A program made the translations under genes and the position numbers. This document shows, piece by piece, positions 54,564-64,000 of a stretch of DNA of 64,000 nt (positions within the stretch are counted from its first letter, which is position 1; the number at the start of each line of letters is the position of its first letter). A model generated the notes under the pieces. That model was not told where the DNA came from, ran no database searches, and saw nothing but the letters and a program-made list of their open reading frames with translations. This DNA comes from Mugil cephalus (lineage: Eukaryota > Chordata > Actinopteri > Mugiliformes > Mugilidae): contig NC_061783.1 of the NCBI RefSeq assembly GCF_022458985.1, forward strand, positions 11,562,413 to 11,626,412, read 5' to 3'.

Positions 54564-55259
54564 GGAGAGCTGGTAAAAGAAAATGAAAAGAGGAGAGGTG
54601 AGGCGGAGGGGGGGATGGAGAGGAAGAGAAGTGCTCATGAGAGCCAGGAGGTAGTTGTTATAGTAACTGTGTCTCTATACCTGTCAATCAGAGCTATTTC
54701 AGGCATCTCGCTTCTATGGAAAAAAAAAAAAAAAAGGAAAGAAACCGCACATACCAGGGCCAGAGAGCTGTTTCACTGAGGCTAAATTATCAGGCAACGT
54801 ACACGCACTGGCAACTTGTGAGCCGAGATACTGTAGCTGTTCAAATTAACACCACAAATGAGATTTCAGCACTTCTTCTTAAAGATTCGCACATTTTTTT
54901 TCTTTTTTTTTTACTTGCACTTGGTGAAAGAAAGGAGGAAAGTTGAATGACAGCCAGTCGTGTCTGCACACCTTGGTGCACGAAGGAAGTGTTATCACAA
55001 TAGAATAGCGCCGCATTTAAAAACTACTGAACGGATAAAATGGAACAGTATTTCCGACTGTGTATACATTACTATATACTATTCCACACAACTGATACGA
55101 GACCATTTGAGCTGCATTCATTTTCATCATCTCAGTGATTGATTACTCCAATATCTGTGCTTTGCTTAGTGATTAATTAGTGTTTTTCTTTTTCACTGTT
55201 TGTCTCTTGTTTTTATCCATCAGTATTTGTATTTGCATAATATTCATCCATTAACAGTC

Positions 55260-56180
55260 TAACTCAACTATATATTTATTGGTTTTAGCTCACTGTCATG
55301 AGAGATTTATCCATTAGACACTTTTAGCTATCCATTGAAACCATCTATCTGCAATTACACAAAACCTCTGCAACACAATTACAATTAGCCTACTTGTAGG
55401 CGAAAGGCATTGCTCTGATATTTAGCTGCTATTCATGACTTGTGACGTCCTTTTCAACCATTTATTTAAAGCTGTTAGCCACCAGACATAACCCATATAT
55501 GTACTTTTAATATTAAACTTAAAGTACTTTTACATTATTTAGATATGTTCCTCCTATTCGTTTACATATTGTGGTCTACGTCTATCATTTACAGCTATTA
55601 TAGCTGTAATTTATCCGTTAGCTACGTCTAGCTGTTACAATTAGCATTTACACTGAACAGTTTAAACCCTATAGCCACAGCTACTCCTCCGTTTAACGCT
55701 TACCCGTTTCTAGTGTGGTGTTGTATAGTGTGCTCATAGCTGAATAACATTATTTACACATTTAACTGCTAGTCATTAGTTGTAATGGTATAATCCAAGC
55801 AATTATTCTTTATTTTTAGCAAGCTACTGTGCCCCCAGCTGATCTATTAGCTACTATTTCTGGTTCGGTTAGCAATTACCGATTGTTTTTTTTTTTCCTT
55901 CTTTACTTGTAGCTGAATAAAAAATTTTTGTTGTAGTGATCTTATAAAACCATGTATAGTTAGTGTAATGTATCTATTAGCAACATAAAGGTTAGCCAAC
56001 ACTTTTAGCTGACAATTTACACCATCCATCCAGAGACACTCTGTTATTTTTTCTAAATTATGCCCATTACTTGGAGCTGATTAACATTCAGGTATTTAAC
56101 TACCAACTCCATAACCTGCATGGCTATAATTCAACAATGTATTAACTGTTTTTCACACAGCTATTATAACTGTAAAAGTG
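55260..56180. repeat. TTAGCT-rich degenerate repeat region
   Basis: AT-rich DNA with about twenty occurrences of TAGC/AGCT words spaced 20-60 bases apart. CAGCTATTATAGCTGTAA at about 55592 recurs as CAGCTATTATAACTGTAA at about 56158. It looks like a very degenerate tandem or satellite-like array, but no clean unit length can be set by eye. Confidence 0.4.
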
Positions 56181-56543
56181 GCCCGCAGTAAGAATCGGCA
56201 AAGTGCAAAAATAACAAAGACCACAATTTTTCAAAGAAAATAACTGGTATTTGTCGTGTATCCACTGTTTTAGAAAGAGAAGTGGATATAACACAACACT
56301 GAACCCCAGGACTAAACAGCAGACATCAATGTGCCCAAATTTACCTAGAAATTTAATCTTTTTTTTAAGGGTAGTGTATTACATCTAAACATTCTCCTAT
56401 TTTACTTGTTCTTCTTTGCACTAAAGCAAATGAAAAAATCTGGAGTTGTTGTTACTTTCGGTTTATTATTGTGTTATGTAATGTATTATTGTGTTGAGAT
56501 CAAATTGGGGTGTATACGGCCCCCCAAACTAAAGCGAGTTTGA

Positions 56544-56559
56544 CCCCCCCCCCCCCCCC
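56544..56559 (+). repeat. C16 homopolymer
   Basis: Sixteen C inside a short stretch that breaks from the AT-rich background. Confidence 0.85.
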
Positions 56560-57999
56560 GGCTTATCTGTTAGCCATGCGGCAAACACTGACACATTACA
56601 GTGATTTATGCACACTCTACCTGGAAACAAATAAAAGGCTATTCAGAAACTCCTTTTTGACAGTTTGACGTGATTATTTATTGGCTACACTGTGTTCAGT
56701 TGAGTCAGTATGTGTGTCTATATATACAGTAGGTGTTAATCCCAGTTTCTCTTTTTAATCATCTCAGCTTCTGTACACATACCACGGCAGGAGAAGAATA
56801 GTCCCTGGGATATAAATACCATTTGCTGGCGATCTATGTGCAAGAGAGTCACGTTAATCGAGTATTTCTATGTAATTATCAACATCACAGCCAAGGAAAA
56901 GCCTCGATTCAGCCCTATTATGGACAAACACATGGTGAGGAGGAGAGAAAAGCGGCGAGAGAAAAGAGTGGGGGAGTAAGAATAGTGAGAGCACCAATAT
57001 GGCTGAGTGCTGAGTTTGGGAGCCATTAGGCAGAAGGTAATTAATACCTGTCACTGCAGTGCTCTGTTCGCTGCCTTTATTCGGTTTCAGACCAATTAAA
57101 AAATGACACTCCTTCGGTGGAGAACGTCTTGTTAAAATTAAGCGGCTGAGACGCGCAGACACCTTTGATAAACACATCCAGAGCCACAATTGGCTTTGGC
57201 AGCAGCAGCAACGGCATGCTGTATAGATGGATGGATAGATAGATACAGAGGAAGAGGGAGGGAAACATGGCAGTGTGTGTGTGTGTGTTGTGTCACTTCC
57301 AATGGGAGATGTGCGCCGTTAGATCTGATTAAAAGTGTGTTCTCCGCTCTCAAAAAACACGCGCGCGCGCCGAAGACTGACGTAATGTTACGAGGCGTTC
57401 ATGAGCCAAGAGATACTGACCAGTGTAGATAACTCACTGCCAGCGATTTGCAGCTTGGATGGCAAGGACAGACGAATGGTAAGCAAAAACAGATGAGCCG
57501 AGGGGGGGTGGTGGTGGGGAGGGCTGGAGAGAGCAGCTGAGGATATGAAAAGACAGGTGGCAAACTGGGGAAAAGGCAAAGCAAAATATGACGAGGAGAA
57601 GACGATGGGTGGGGAAAACAAAGGATGGGAAGAGCATTGAGGGAAAGTTAAGTGAAATATGGTGTGTTTTTTTTTAATAAAAGAGTGGCGGTGGGGACTC
57701 GAGAAGAAGGATTAGACTGAGAGAAGAGCAGAGCAAATGGAGAGGGGTGGAGTGATGGATGCAGGCAGGGGACCAGCAACTCTCTGCCAACATCTCCATG
57801 CATCCTTCCAGACATCACACTGCGTCGCCATCTGCCTCGCTGCTACACACACACACTCATACACACGCGTGCGCTCATACAAGGAGGAGATATGCAAAAT
57901 CATTAGCGTCTCCTGACACTGAATAAATATCTGGGGATGAAATCTGTCTGTGGAGAAATCACCTGCAGGGAAATATGATTGGATGAGATCACGACCTCA

Positions 58000-59164
58000 C
58001 TGGTACGCAATTTGCATGTCATCTAAATGGGATCTGCCCCCAGTGCTTGGGGGGGTCAAAAGGTACCGATTAGTTGGATAGGACAACTCACTTTCCGATT
58101 GGCTGAAAGAAGCGATAGCGGCAGGTGAAGCGGCGCCCCTCCGCATGCGAGCGGCAGGACTGCCCTCTCCTGGCTGCTTCACAAATCTCCGCAAGTTCGA
58201 CGAGGAAGCGAAACTCAGAACAGGACACCCAACGTTTGGAGACGAGGCAAATTCTGGCAGTTGTTTTTTAATCACATTAGAGCAGATGAATAAAAATAAA
58301 CACAAAGAGAATGAGAGTGCAGCACACAGAGTGTCTTGGTTAACCACATACAGGGTCTTATTTATACATATATTCATATAATGGATCCGTTTCTCCCACT
58401 TGTACAGCCTCTGATTGTAACACAGAAATAAACCCACATTCCCTGGGTGAGAGAGATAAGAGCGAAAAGAAAAACAGTCTCAACAGTCATCTTCTACATT
58501 AGAAAACCTACAGGCCATGTATTTTTTTTTTAGAGGTTTATACATCAGCGAGGCATTGGTATTCATTACAAAAATAGGAATATAGTTGATATAGAAGGAC
58601 TGGGGGTTGATTGAGTCGGTGGGGGAGTGGGGGGTGCGGCCGTGCCGTCCCATCAGCGGCGTTACTACTAATGAGAGCTACACACTCCCAGGACCAGGAA
58701 ACAAAGAGCATTTCTGGGATTCTGTGCGCCTCCGTGAGTGTTGTACAGCAGTCCAGCTCAGTTAAAGAGTCAGTTATTGGTGGAAACGGGTTAGGGTTCA
58801 AAATTAAACAAACAACTAAACCGTTAGAAAATGAGTACATAAAAAATAACCTCACAGGCAAAGAGGGGAGGTGGGGGGGGGGGGGGGTTAGCGCACAGAG
58901 TGAAGTTGAGAGAGATTCAGAAAAGTGCTGTCCAAAAAACAGGAGATGGAAGAAAAATAAAGTGGAATAAAGTATTGAAAGGTTTTCAGGGAGAAGTGCA
59001 AAGCAGCTCGGGGGTCCCCCTTCATACATCCGCTGTTAGTGAGAGAGAACAAAGTATAAGAGGGGGAGGAAGGAGCTGATTGAGATGAAGTGTTATTGCT
59101 GGGGGGGTGTATTTTATTTGGTGTTAACATGTGAGAAGAGGATTGAGGGGGGTGAGGAGGAGAG
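58000..59164 (-). other. pdcd6ip 3'UTR and downstream flank
   Basis: Sequence after the pdcd6ip stop codon. TTTATT at 59113-59118 (AATAAA on the gene strand) is only about 50 bases past the stop, so a more distant signal may be used. A G-run at about 58873-58888 is present. No coding exon is seen. Confidence 0.45.
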
Positions 59165-62100
59165 TTATTGCTGAGGGTAGTAGGGCTGTTGCTGGGGGGG
59201 TTGCTGAGGGTAGCCAGGGTAGGGCTGTCCTGCTGGAGGGGCTCCTGGGTATCCTCCCTGTCCTGGGGGCCCCTGGAAGGGCATGTAGGGCATATTGGGC
59301 ATGTTGGGCATGTTGTACTGGCCGTATGGATAAGGGTTGTAGCCCATGGGCATCTGATAATACCTGCACAGAAAAACAACAGCGGTAAGTTTCAACTGTC
59401 ACATACTGATTTATTACATTTTACAGTCAATGCATCAATGCAGGGATCGAGTTTAGCTGAACTGGACTAAAAAGATCTGATACCACAGTTTATTTTAGAA
59501 ATGAAAACTAAAAGTAATTGTGAAACATGATTATAGAGGGAGAAGTAGACTTATGGTCTGATAAACATAACGTTTAACTGAAAACACTTTCAATAGGTAA
59601 AACTGATTTTTTTTTTATCTACATATCAATCAATATAAATATATAGACAGATTTTCACTGGCAGATTAATTAATGTTCAATCTTTTGCCTGAAAACGAGA
59701 GGAGCAGATGAAACACATTAAACGTGCATCGTTACATAAAATAAAATGATGAAAAAAACTGTGGTTTGCCTCTTTTTTTTCCCTCGTTACTTACTCCAAA
59801 TACGAGATTATTAACTTAATGAGCTTAAAATACGAAGGCACATTCAACTTGACAGATCAGCTCTGGCATTTCTCTAGAGGAGTCACCTCCGTGTTTCTCT
59901 TGTTGAATTAAGAAAGTTGCAGTCATGCTGTGGTGTTAGAGTGTTTTTTTTTTTTGTTTTTTTCTCGCTAACAAGCTTTTTTTTTTGGCAGGCGGTAGAT
60001 CACAGACAGCTTGTCACCCCCAACACCGACATTAGACTTCATTATCTACAGTGTTAATTAGGTACGAGGCTGCTCTTCACTGTTACGTCAGGTCAAGCGG
60101 TTGTTGCCTGCTGGGATGGAAAACTCACCCCGGGTAGCCTTGGTAGGAGGGGTAAGGGGGTCCCTGGGCCTGGGAGACCGGAGCCACAGGTGGCGGGTTG
60201 GTGGAGGGAGCGCCAGCGGGCACTGGTGCATTGGTGGGGGCGGCGGAGGCAGCCTGAGGGGGTATACTTGGTGGAGGTGGCCTGGCTGGAGGCTGGGGCT
60301 TCGCCTGGGGCTGCTCCGGGGGCTGCTGAGTCTGGGCAGAGACCGAACACTGAGATCAGTAAACAACAATCGTTAAGACTTTGTAACGTTAAGACGTGCG
60401 CAGTGTTTGGCTGCTTACAAAGACCGTCCTGGGTGCAGGGGTGGGTCCGGGCGCGGGGGTGCTCTGATAGGCAGGAACGTTGAAGGATGGTGCGCTGGGC
60501 TCACGAGCGATGCTCTGCTGCAGCTCCCTTTAAAAGATCACAGAGTAAACTTTGTGTTTCCTTCTGTTTTTCATCAACCTTCTCGTCTACAACAGCAGCT
60601 CTGGCGTCCTCGGGTTACCCCTACGACTGAATGATTTATTACAGCCTAAATATGAGAACAGAAACCTGCAACTCATCCTTAAACTAAAGCTGGAATTCGC
60701 CTTCAGCGTCAAAACACACAATCAGTCGACGAGCTAAGAAGAAATGCGCAACAAACCACTTATTAATCAGGTCAAAGGAATATCAAAATCAACCAATCTA
60801 TATAAAAAAAAACTAAGTACGCACTTGAGGAGTTCATCCCGCTCCGTCTTGCGAGCGAAAACGATGTCGCTGCATTTGTTCTGGAACTTAAGCAGGATTT
60901 CTGTCAAGTCGTTGTAGAACTAAGGAGGGAGAAACAGAGTGGGACAAAAATAAATCACCTGGTTTGCAAACCACCTTGATGCAGGTTTTTAAAAAAAAGA
61001 AGAAGAAGAAAAGTTTCAGAGACGATATGCATTACTGCAGAACAGTTCATCCTTGTGTGCTGTGCTGTGCTGAGTGAGTACCTTGGTGCCTTCGCGGAGG
61101 TTGTTGCTGATCTCAACGTAGCTGTCGTGGGCTGAAGCCAGCTTCTTCAGGATCTCCTCCCTCTGGTTGGCCTCCGTGTTGGACTGCTTCAGGCTGCTGA
61201 ACTCCTGGTGGGACGTCTGGAGGGAGATCAGAGTGGAGCGAGTTAACCTTTTGACACCTTTTTAGTAGATTTATCCACAGAAAACTGGAAATCATTTCTT
61301 CACACTGCGCAACCGAAAAGGTCAAACTGGGCTTCGCTCATTCCTTGGAGTCTGTCCTGCTCTGAACTGTATGAACTGTGTGTGCATGTGGTTTGTGTTG
61401 GATACAGGTGATGCATCATAGACAGGGCAAAGATCATGATTAGCTCCTGACAGGCCACGCTGCTGCTGCTTGATCAACAGTATCTTCAGAGGCTTGCGTA
61501 CCTGAACTTGTCCCAGCAGCTCCTCCTGTGCGCGGAGGCTGGCCTGTACTCTCTGGTTGTAGGAGCTGTACTGCTGGTCGAGCTGGGAGACCGAGAGCTG
61601 CTCCTCGTTGATGGCTCCGTCCTGGGCGAGCGCCGTCAAGAAGGTGGCCGTCATGTCGAAGGTCACGGCCTTGATCTCTCCCTCCATCGTCTCCCTCTCC
61701 TTCTTTATCTCGTCCAGCTTGGCCAGCTGGGAGCGCAGCACGTTCACGATCTGGGGAGGAAGACAGACGGGGCATCTTAAGCTTTACACCCAGTTCTTTA
61801 TCCTAGATGTGTCCTTGACCCTTCATCGATTCGACACACTTTTTTCACTTCAGCATGAAAACTGTGTAGCTGGAGAGACGTGCACTTCTCCCTTGTTCTT
61901 TCCCAGTTCTGCTTGCTTAGGTATTTAGGTCCCCCAGTGAAAAACAACGCAAAGTCAGCAGGCAAAATGAAAAATGGGGCTCTACGGGGAGGAGGGAAAA
62001 GGCCATAAAGCACACGCCGTCCGCCGAGTGTTCCCGTACAGCAGGAGACTGCGCTTAAGTGACACAGAAAATGTCTCGGGATGAGGCGACCCACCTGAAG

Positions 62101-63313
62101 CTCAAATACACTCTACACCATCTGTCCACCGAAACAAAGACATAAAGACGTGAGACAGACCTCGCTGCCCTGCAGTGTCTTGGTCGGGTTGGCGGAGGGG
62201 ATGGCGGCGCTCAGCTCGTTCTCGGGTTTGCACAGCAGGGCGATCATCTCACAGTGGGCGTTGTAGCGGTCTCTGACCACCTGGTCGGCCTGCACCGCCT
62301 TGTCCAAGACACTGCGGAAGTTGGCACCCTCTGGGGGGGTTTGGAGGACACGGGAGAGACGGAAGGAAAAAAAAGACATGAGAAAACATGACAGGTGTAA
62401 ACTGTCACTAGCTGTGTTTCCATTACAGTTTTTCACAAAATAAAAGCAATATTTCTGAAATTACATTTGCGCTTTGTTTCCACTGAAAGTTTTGTTTTGT
62501 GAATGAGCTCTAACTCTCAAAGTCTCATCTCACTATATCCCATAATTCTCTAAACCCTTTAAGACCGAACGGATTGCAGACGATCCGTGAAAAGCATGTT
62601 GTAACTCACAGTGGTTTGCACTACTGACAAAATTCAAAAGTGTGGCTGAACACTAGGATGTTGTGCTTTTTTTGTGGCAGACCTTCGTGACATCTCAAGG
62701 CTGTAAAACATTTTGTTTTTACCAACAAATTCCTCTCAACAACTGCAGCCAACAGCAGCGTTTTGTCATCATTACCGTAATGGCAGCTTTTTTTTTTTCA
62801 GCCACACTTAGAATTTTGTCCATCGGTGAGTTACGGTAATTCAAATGCTACAATATATATATATTTTTTTATGTGCAGGCAGATGTTTAGGTCTTTAAGG
62901 GTTAAATTCTCGCCATGCAAGACTTCACTTTGAGGAAGATGGACTTTAAATGAACTGGTCACATGTCCTCTTGCATCATCTCCAGTGACACCGGTGATGG
63001 GGAATTGTGAACTCAGTGTTTCCATTGCACTTTAGTGATTGCACTGTTATATGATTATGTCTGAAAAACAACCTCATGAGAGCGTAAACGTGTTATCTCT
63101 TCGATACAGTTTTTTCAAAATGTTGGTGTTTTCCATTTCCAGCTTTTTATTGCGATATCCAGGTTTTGCACATTTTTTAGGTGTAGCGGAACAACGTGTA
63201 CCTGTACGAAGGGGCTTGTACAGGTCTCCAGAGGGGGTTCTGTTCCAGCGCTGGTTGAACTTGGTTCTCAGCTCGTTGTCTGTTGTCTCCTCGTCGTCCA
63301 ACATCTTCAAAGA
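59165..63313 (-). CDS. pdcd6ip: Programmed cell death 6-interacting protein (ALIX), C-terminal half
   Basis: ALIX is an ESCRT-associated scaffold for multivesicular-body sorting, cytokinetic abscission and membrane repair. Minus-strand exons are 63313-63202, 62330-62161, 61750-61502, 61216-61082, 60919-60825, 60527-60419, 60331-60129 and 59363-59165, all in phase: 423 of about 870 residues. The V-domain part contains [66 protein letters not shown] and [17 protein letters not shown]. The proline-rich region keeps PSAP (TSG101 site), PAPR (CIN85-type site) and QGPPYPSY (CEP55/ALG-2 region). The C-terminus has [14 protein letters not shown], an [12 protein letters not shown] run, and ends QQQPYYPQQ. 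The Bro1 domain and start codon lie beyond the right edge. Confidence 0.97.
62405..63200. repeat. Possible degenerate repeat in a pdcd6ip intron
   Basis: TGTTTCCA-type words recur at about 62415, 62477, 63018 and 63131, the first two within CTGTGTTTCCATTACAG and GCGCTTTGTTTCCACTG. This is reminiscent of short non-autonomous elements in fish, but no terminal inverted repeats or target-site duplication could be shown. Confidence 0.25.
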
Positions 63314-64000
63314 CTGACGGACAAAAGGGCAAACATGTTGAGTATAATCACACACACTAGGTGCTCAGGTTAGAGGCTTTTATTACCGATGCAACAATAC
63401 TGTGTGTTCCTTCACGTAGGGTTGCAACTATGGTTAATGAAATGATGAGATGTAAACGGTCACATTTGAGAAACTTACAAAAGCAGAAATAATAATCGTT
63501 CTGGACAGATAATTACATTCATGCATTTTAAAAAGTGGAAACCCAAGAATGAAGTTTGCAAAAAAAGATCCCTGAACGAGTAATAGTGTGTTTTTGGCCA
63601 ACAGTTTCTTTTGTTTCCCTTTTTAGTATCCATTTTGGCTCTTTGTCTTCGCACAACACAACTGACTGCGTTTGGGGAAAATTGGGCCTTTTCAGTTTGG
63701 ACTTTTTCAACTCTGCCAACAAACTTGGAAGCAGATTGTGTTTTTATGTTTGATGTTTTTCCTCCCGTCTGTTTATTTGTTTGTCAGCAAGATGTTTAAA
63801 GACGCGTTGGCCGGCGCTGGTGGACAGACCGTCCTTGGCCCAGAGATCAGTGGATGAGATTTCTGTGGTGATCCTGATCTGGGATTTACGCCACGAGGAA
63901 CGACTGCGAGTTTCTTTAGTAATAATGTGCTCTTCTGGTAACAGCAGCAGTTAAACGCATCCAACAACCGTGGCGTCCAAGATACAATCATATGCTACTT
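63314..64000 (-). other. pdcd6ip intron (partial, right edge)
   Basis: Upstream of the first in-window pdcd6ip exon (acceptor CGTCAG|TCTTTG). The missing preceding exon (end of the V-domain second arm) was looked for and not found. A CpG-containing stretch at 63805-63860 has open frames but no match to ALIX or another protein I know. Confidence 0.55.

Larger units (their letters stand above)
44361..57999. other. Gene-poor interval between arpp21 and pdcd6ip
   Basis: About 13.6 kb with no splice-consistent coding exon on either strand. It holds two LINE fragments (45085-45225, 46670-46825), a diverged pair of segments (47930-48115 and 49887-50043), G22 and G31 runs, poly(A) runs near 54543 and 54720, C16 at 56544-56559, an octamer pair (51531-51649), an RFX-like half site at 52878 and a TTAGCT-rich stretch (55260-56180). 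In human the same pair of genes also flanks a large gene desert, so long-range enhancers for arpp21 are plausible. Confidence 0.6.

Noticed and set aside
63773-63991. Minus-strand frame upstream of pdcd6ip exons, considered as the missing ALIX exon
   Set aside because: None of its three frames matches the ALIX V domain before SLKMLDDEE, and no phase-compatible acceptor/donor pair was found.

Overview
This is a gene-rich piece of a vertebrate nuclear genome, almost certainly a ray-finned (teleost) fish. All genes are split by GT-AG introns, the introns are short, (CA)n/(GT)n microsatellites are frequent, and the proteins are clear orthologues of human genes with fish-like divergence. Seven protein-coding genes and one microRNA gene were rebuilt exon by exon. 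Every exon junction kept the reading frame and matched the family protein as I remember it; no database search was possible.

Layout, left to right. (1) snrnp40 (minus strand, 3' end beyond the left edge) and zcchc17 (plus) lie head to head across a promoter of about 250 bp carrying two CCAAT boxes and ETS-type motifs. (2) fabp3 (minus) is a complete four-exon fatty-acid-binding-protein gene. (3) After a 5.4 kb gap come dclk3 (plus; a doublecortin domain plus a Ser/Thr kinase domain) and zftraf1/cyhr1 (plus; RING and TRAF-type zinc fingers). (4) arpp21 (minus; R3H and SUZ domains) has 18 coding exons and hosts the mir-128 hairpin in its second-to-last coding intron, with a CpG-rich 5' exon near 44.1 kb. 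(5) About 14 kb without genes holds LINE fragments, a diverged local duplication, long G runs and candidate regulatory elements. (6) The C-terminal half of pdcd6ip (ALIX; minus) ends the window and continues beyond the right edge.

The gene order joins three blocks that are separate in human: SNRNP40-ZCCHC17-FABP3 (1p35), DCLK3/ARPP21/PDCD6IP (3p22), and ZFTRAF1 (8q24) between the 3p22 genes. Relative orientations inside the first two blocks match human. The genes do not form one pathway. They cover splicing (snrnp40), ribosome or RNA biology (zcchc17), lipid transport (fabp3), a microtubule-linked kinase (dclk3), a putative ubiquitin-type adaptor (zftraf1), neuronal mRNA control (arpp21 with miR-128) and ESCRT trafficking (pdcd6ip).

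I found no operon, CRISPR array, rRNA, tRNA or intact mobile element. The most notable observations are the conserved miR-128/ARPP21 host arrangement, apparent loss of the PKA phosphosite that names ARPP-21, an arpp21 donor site that is the head of a (GT)n tract, diverged paired repeats, and clustered RFX-like and octamer-like motifs in non-coding DNA.
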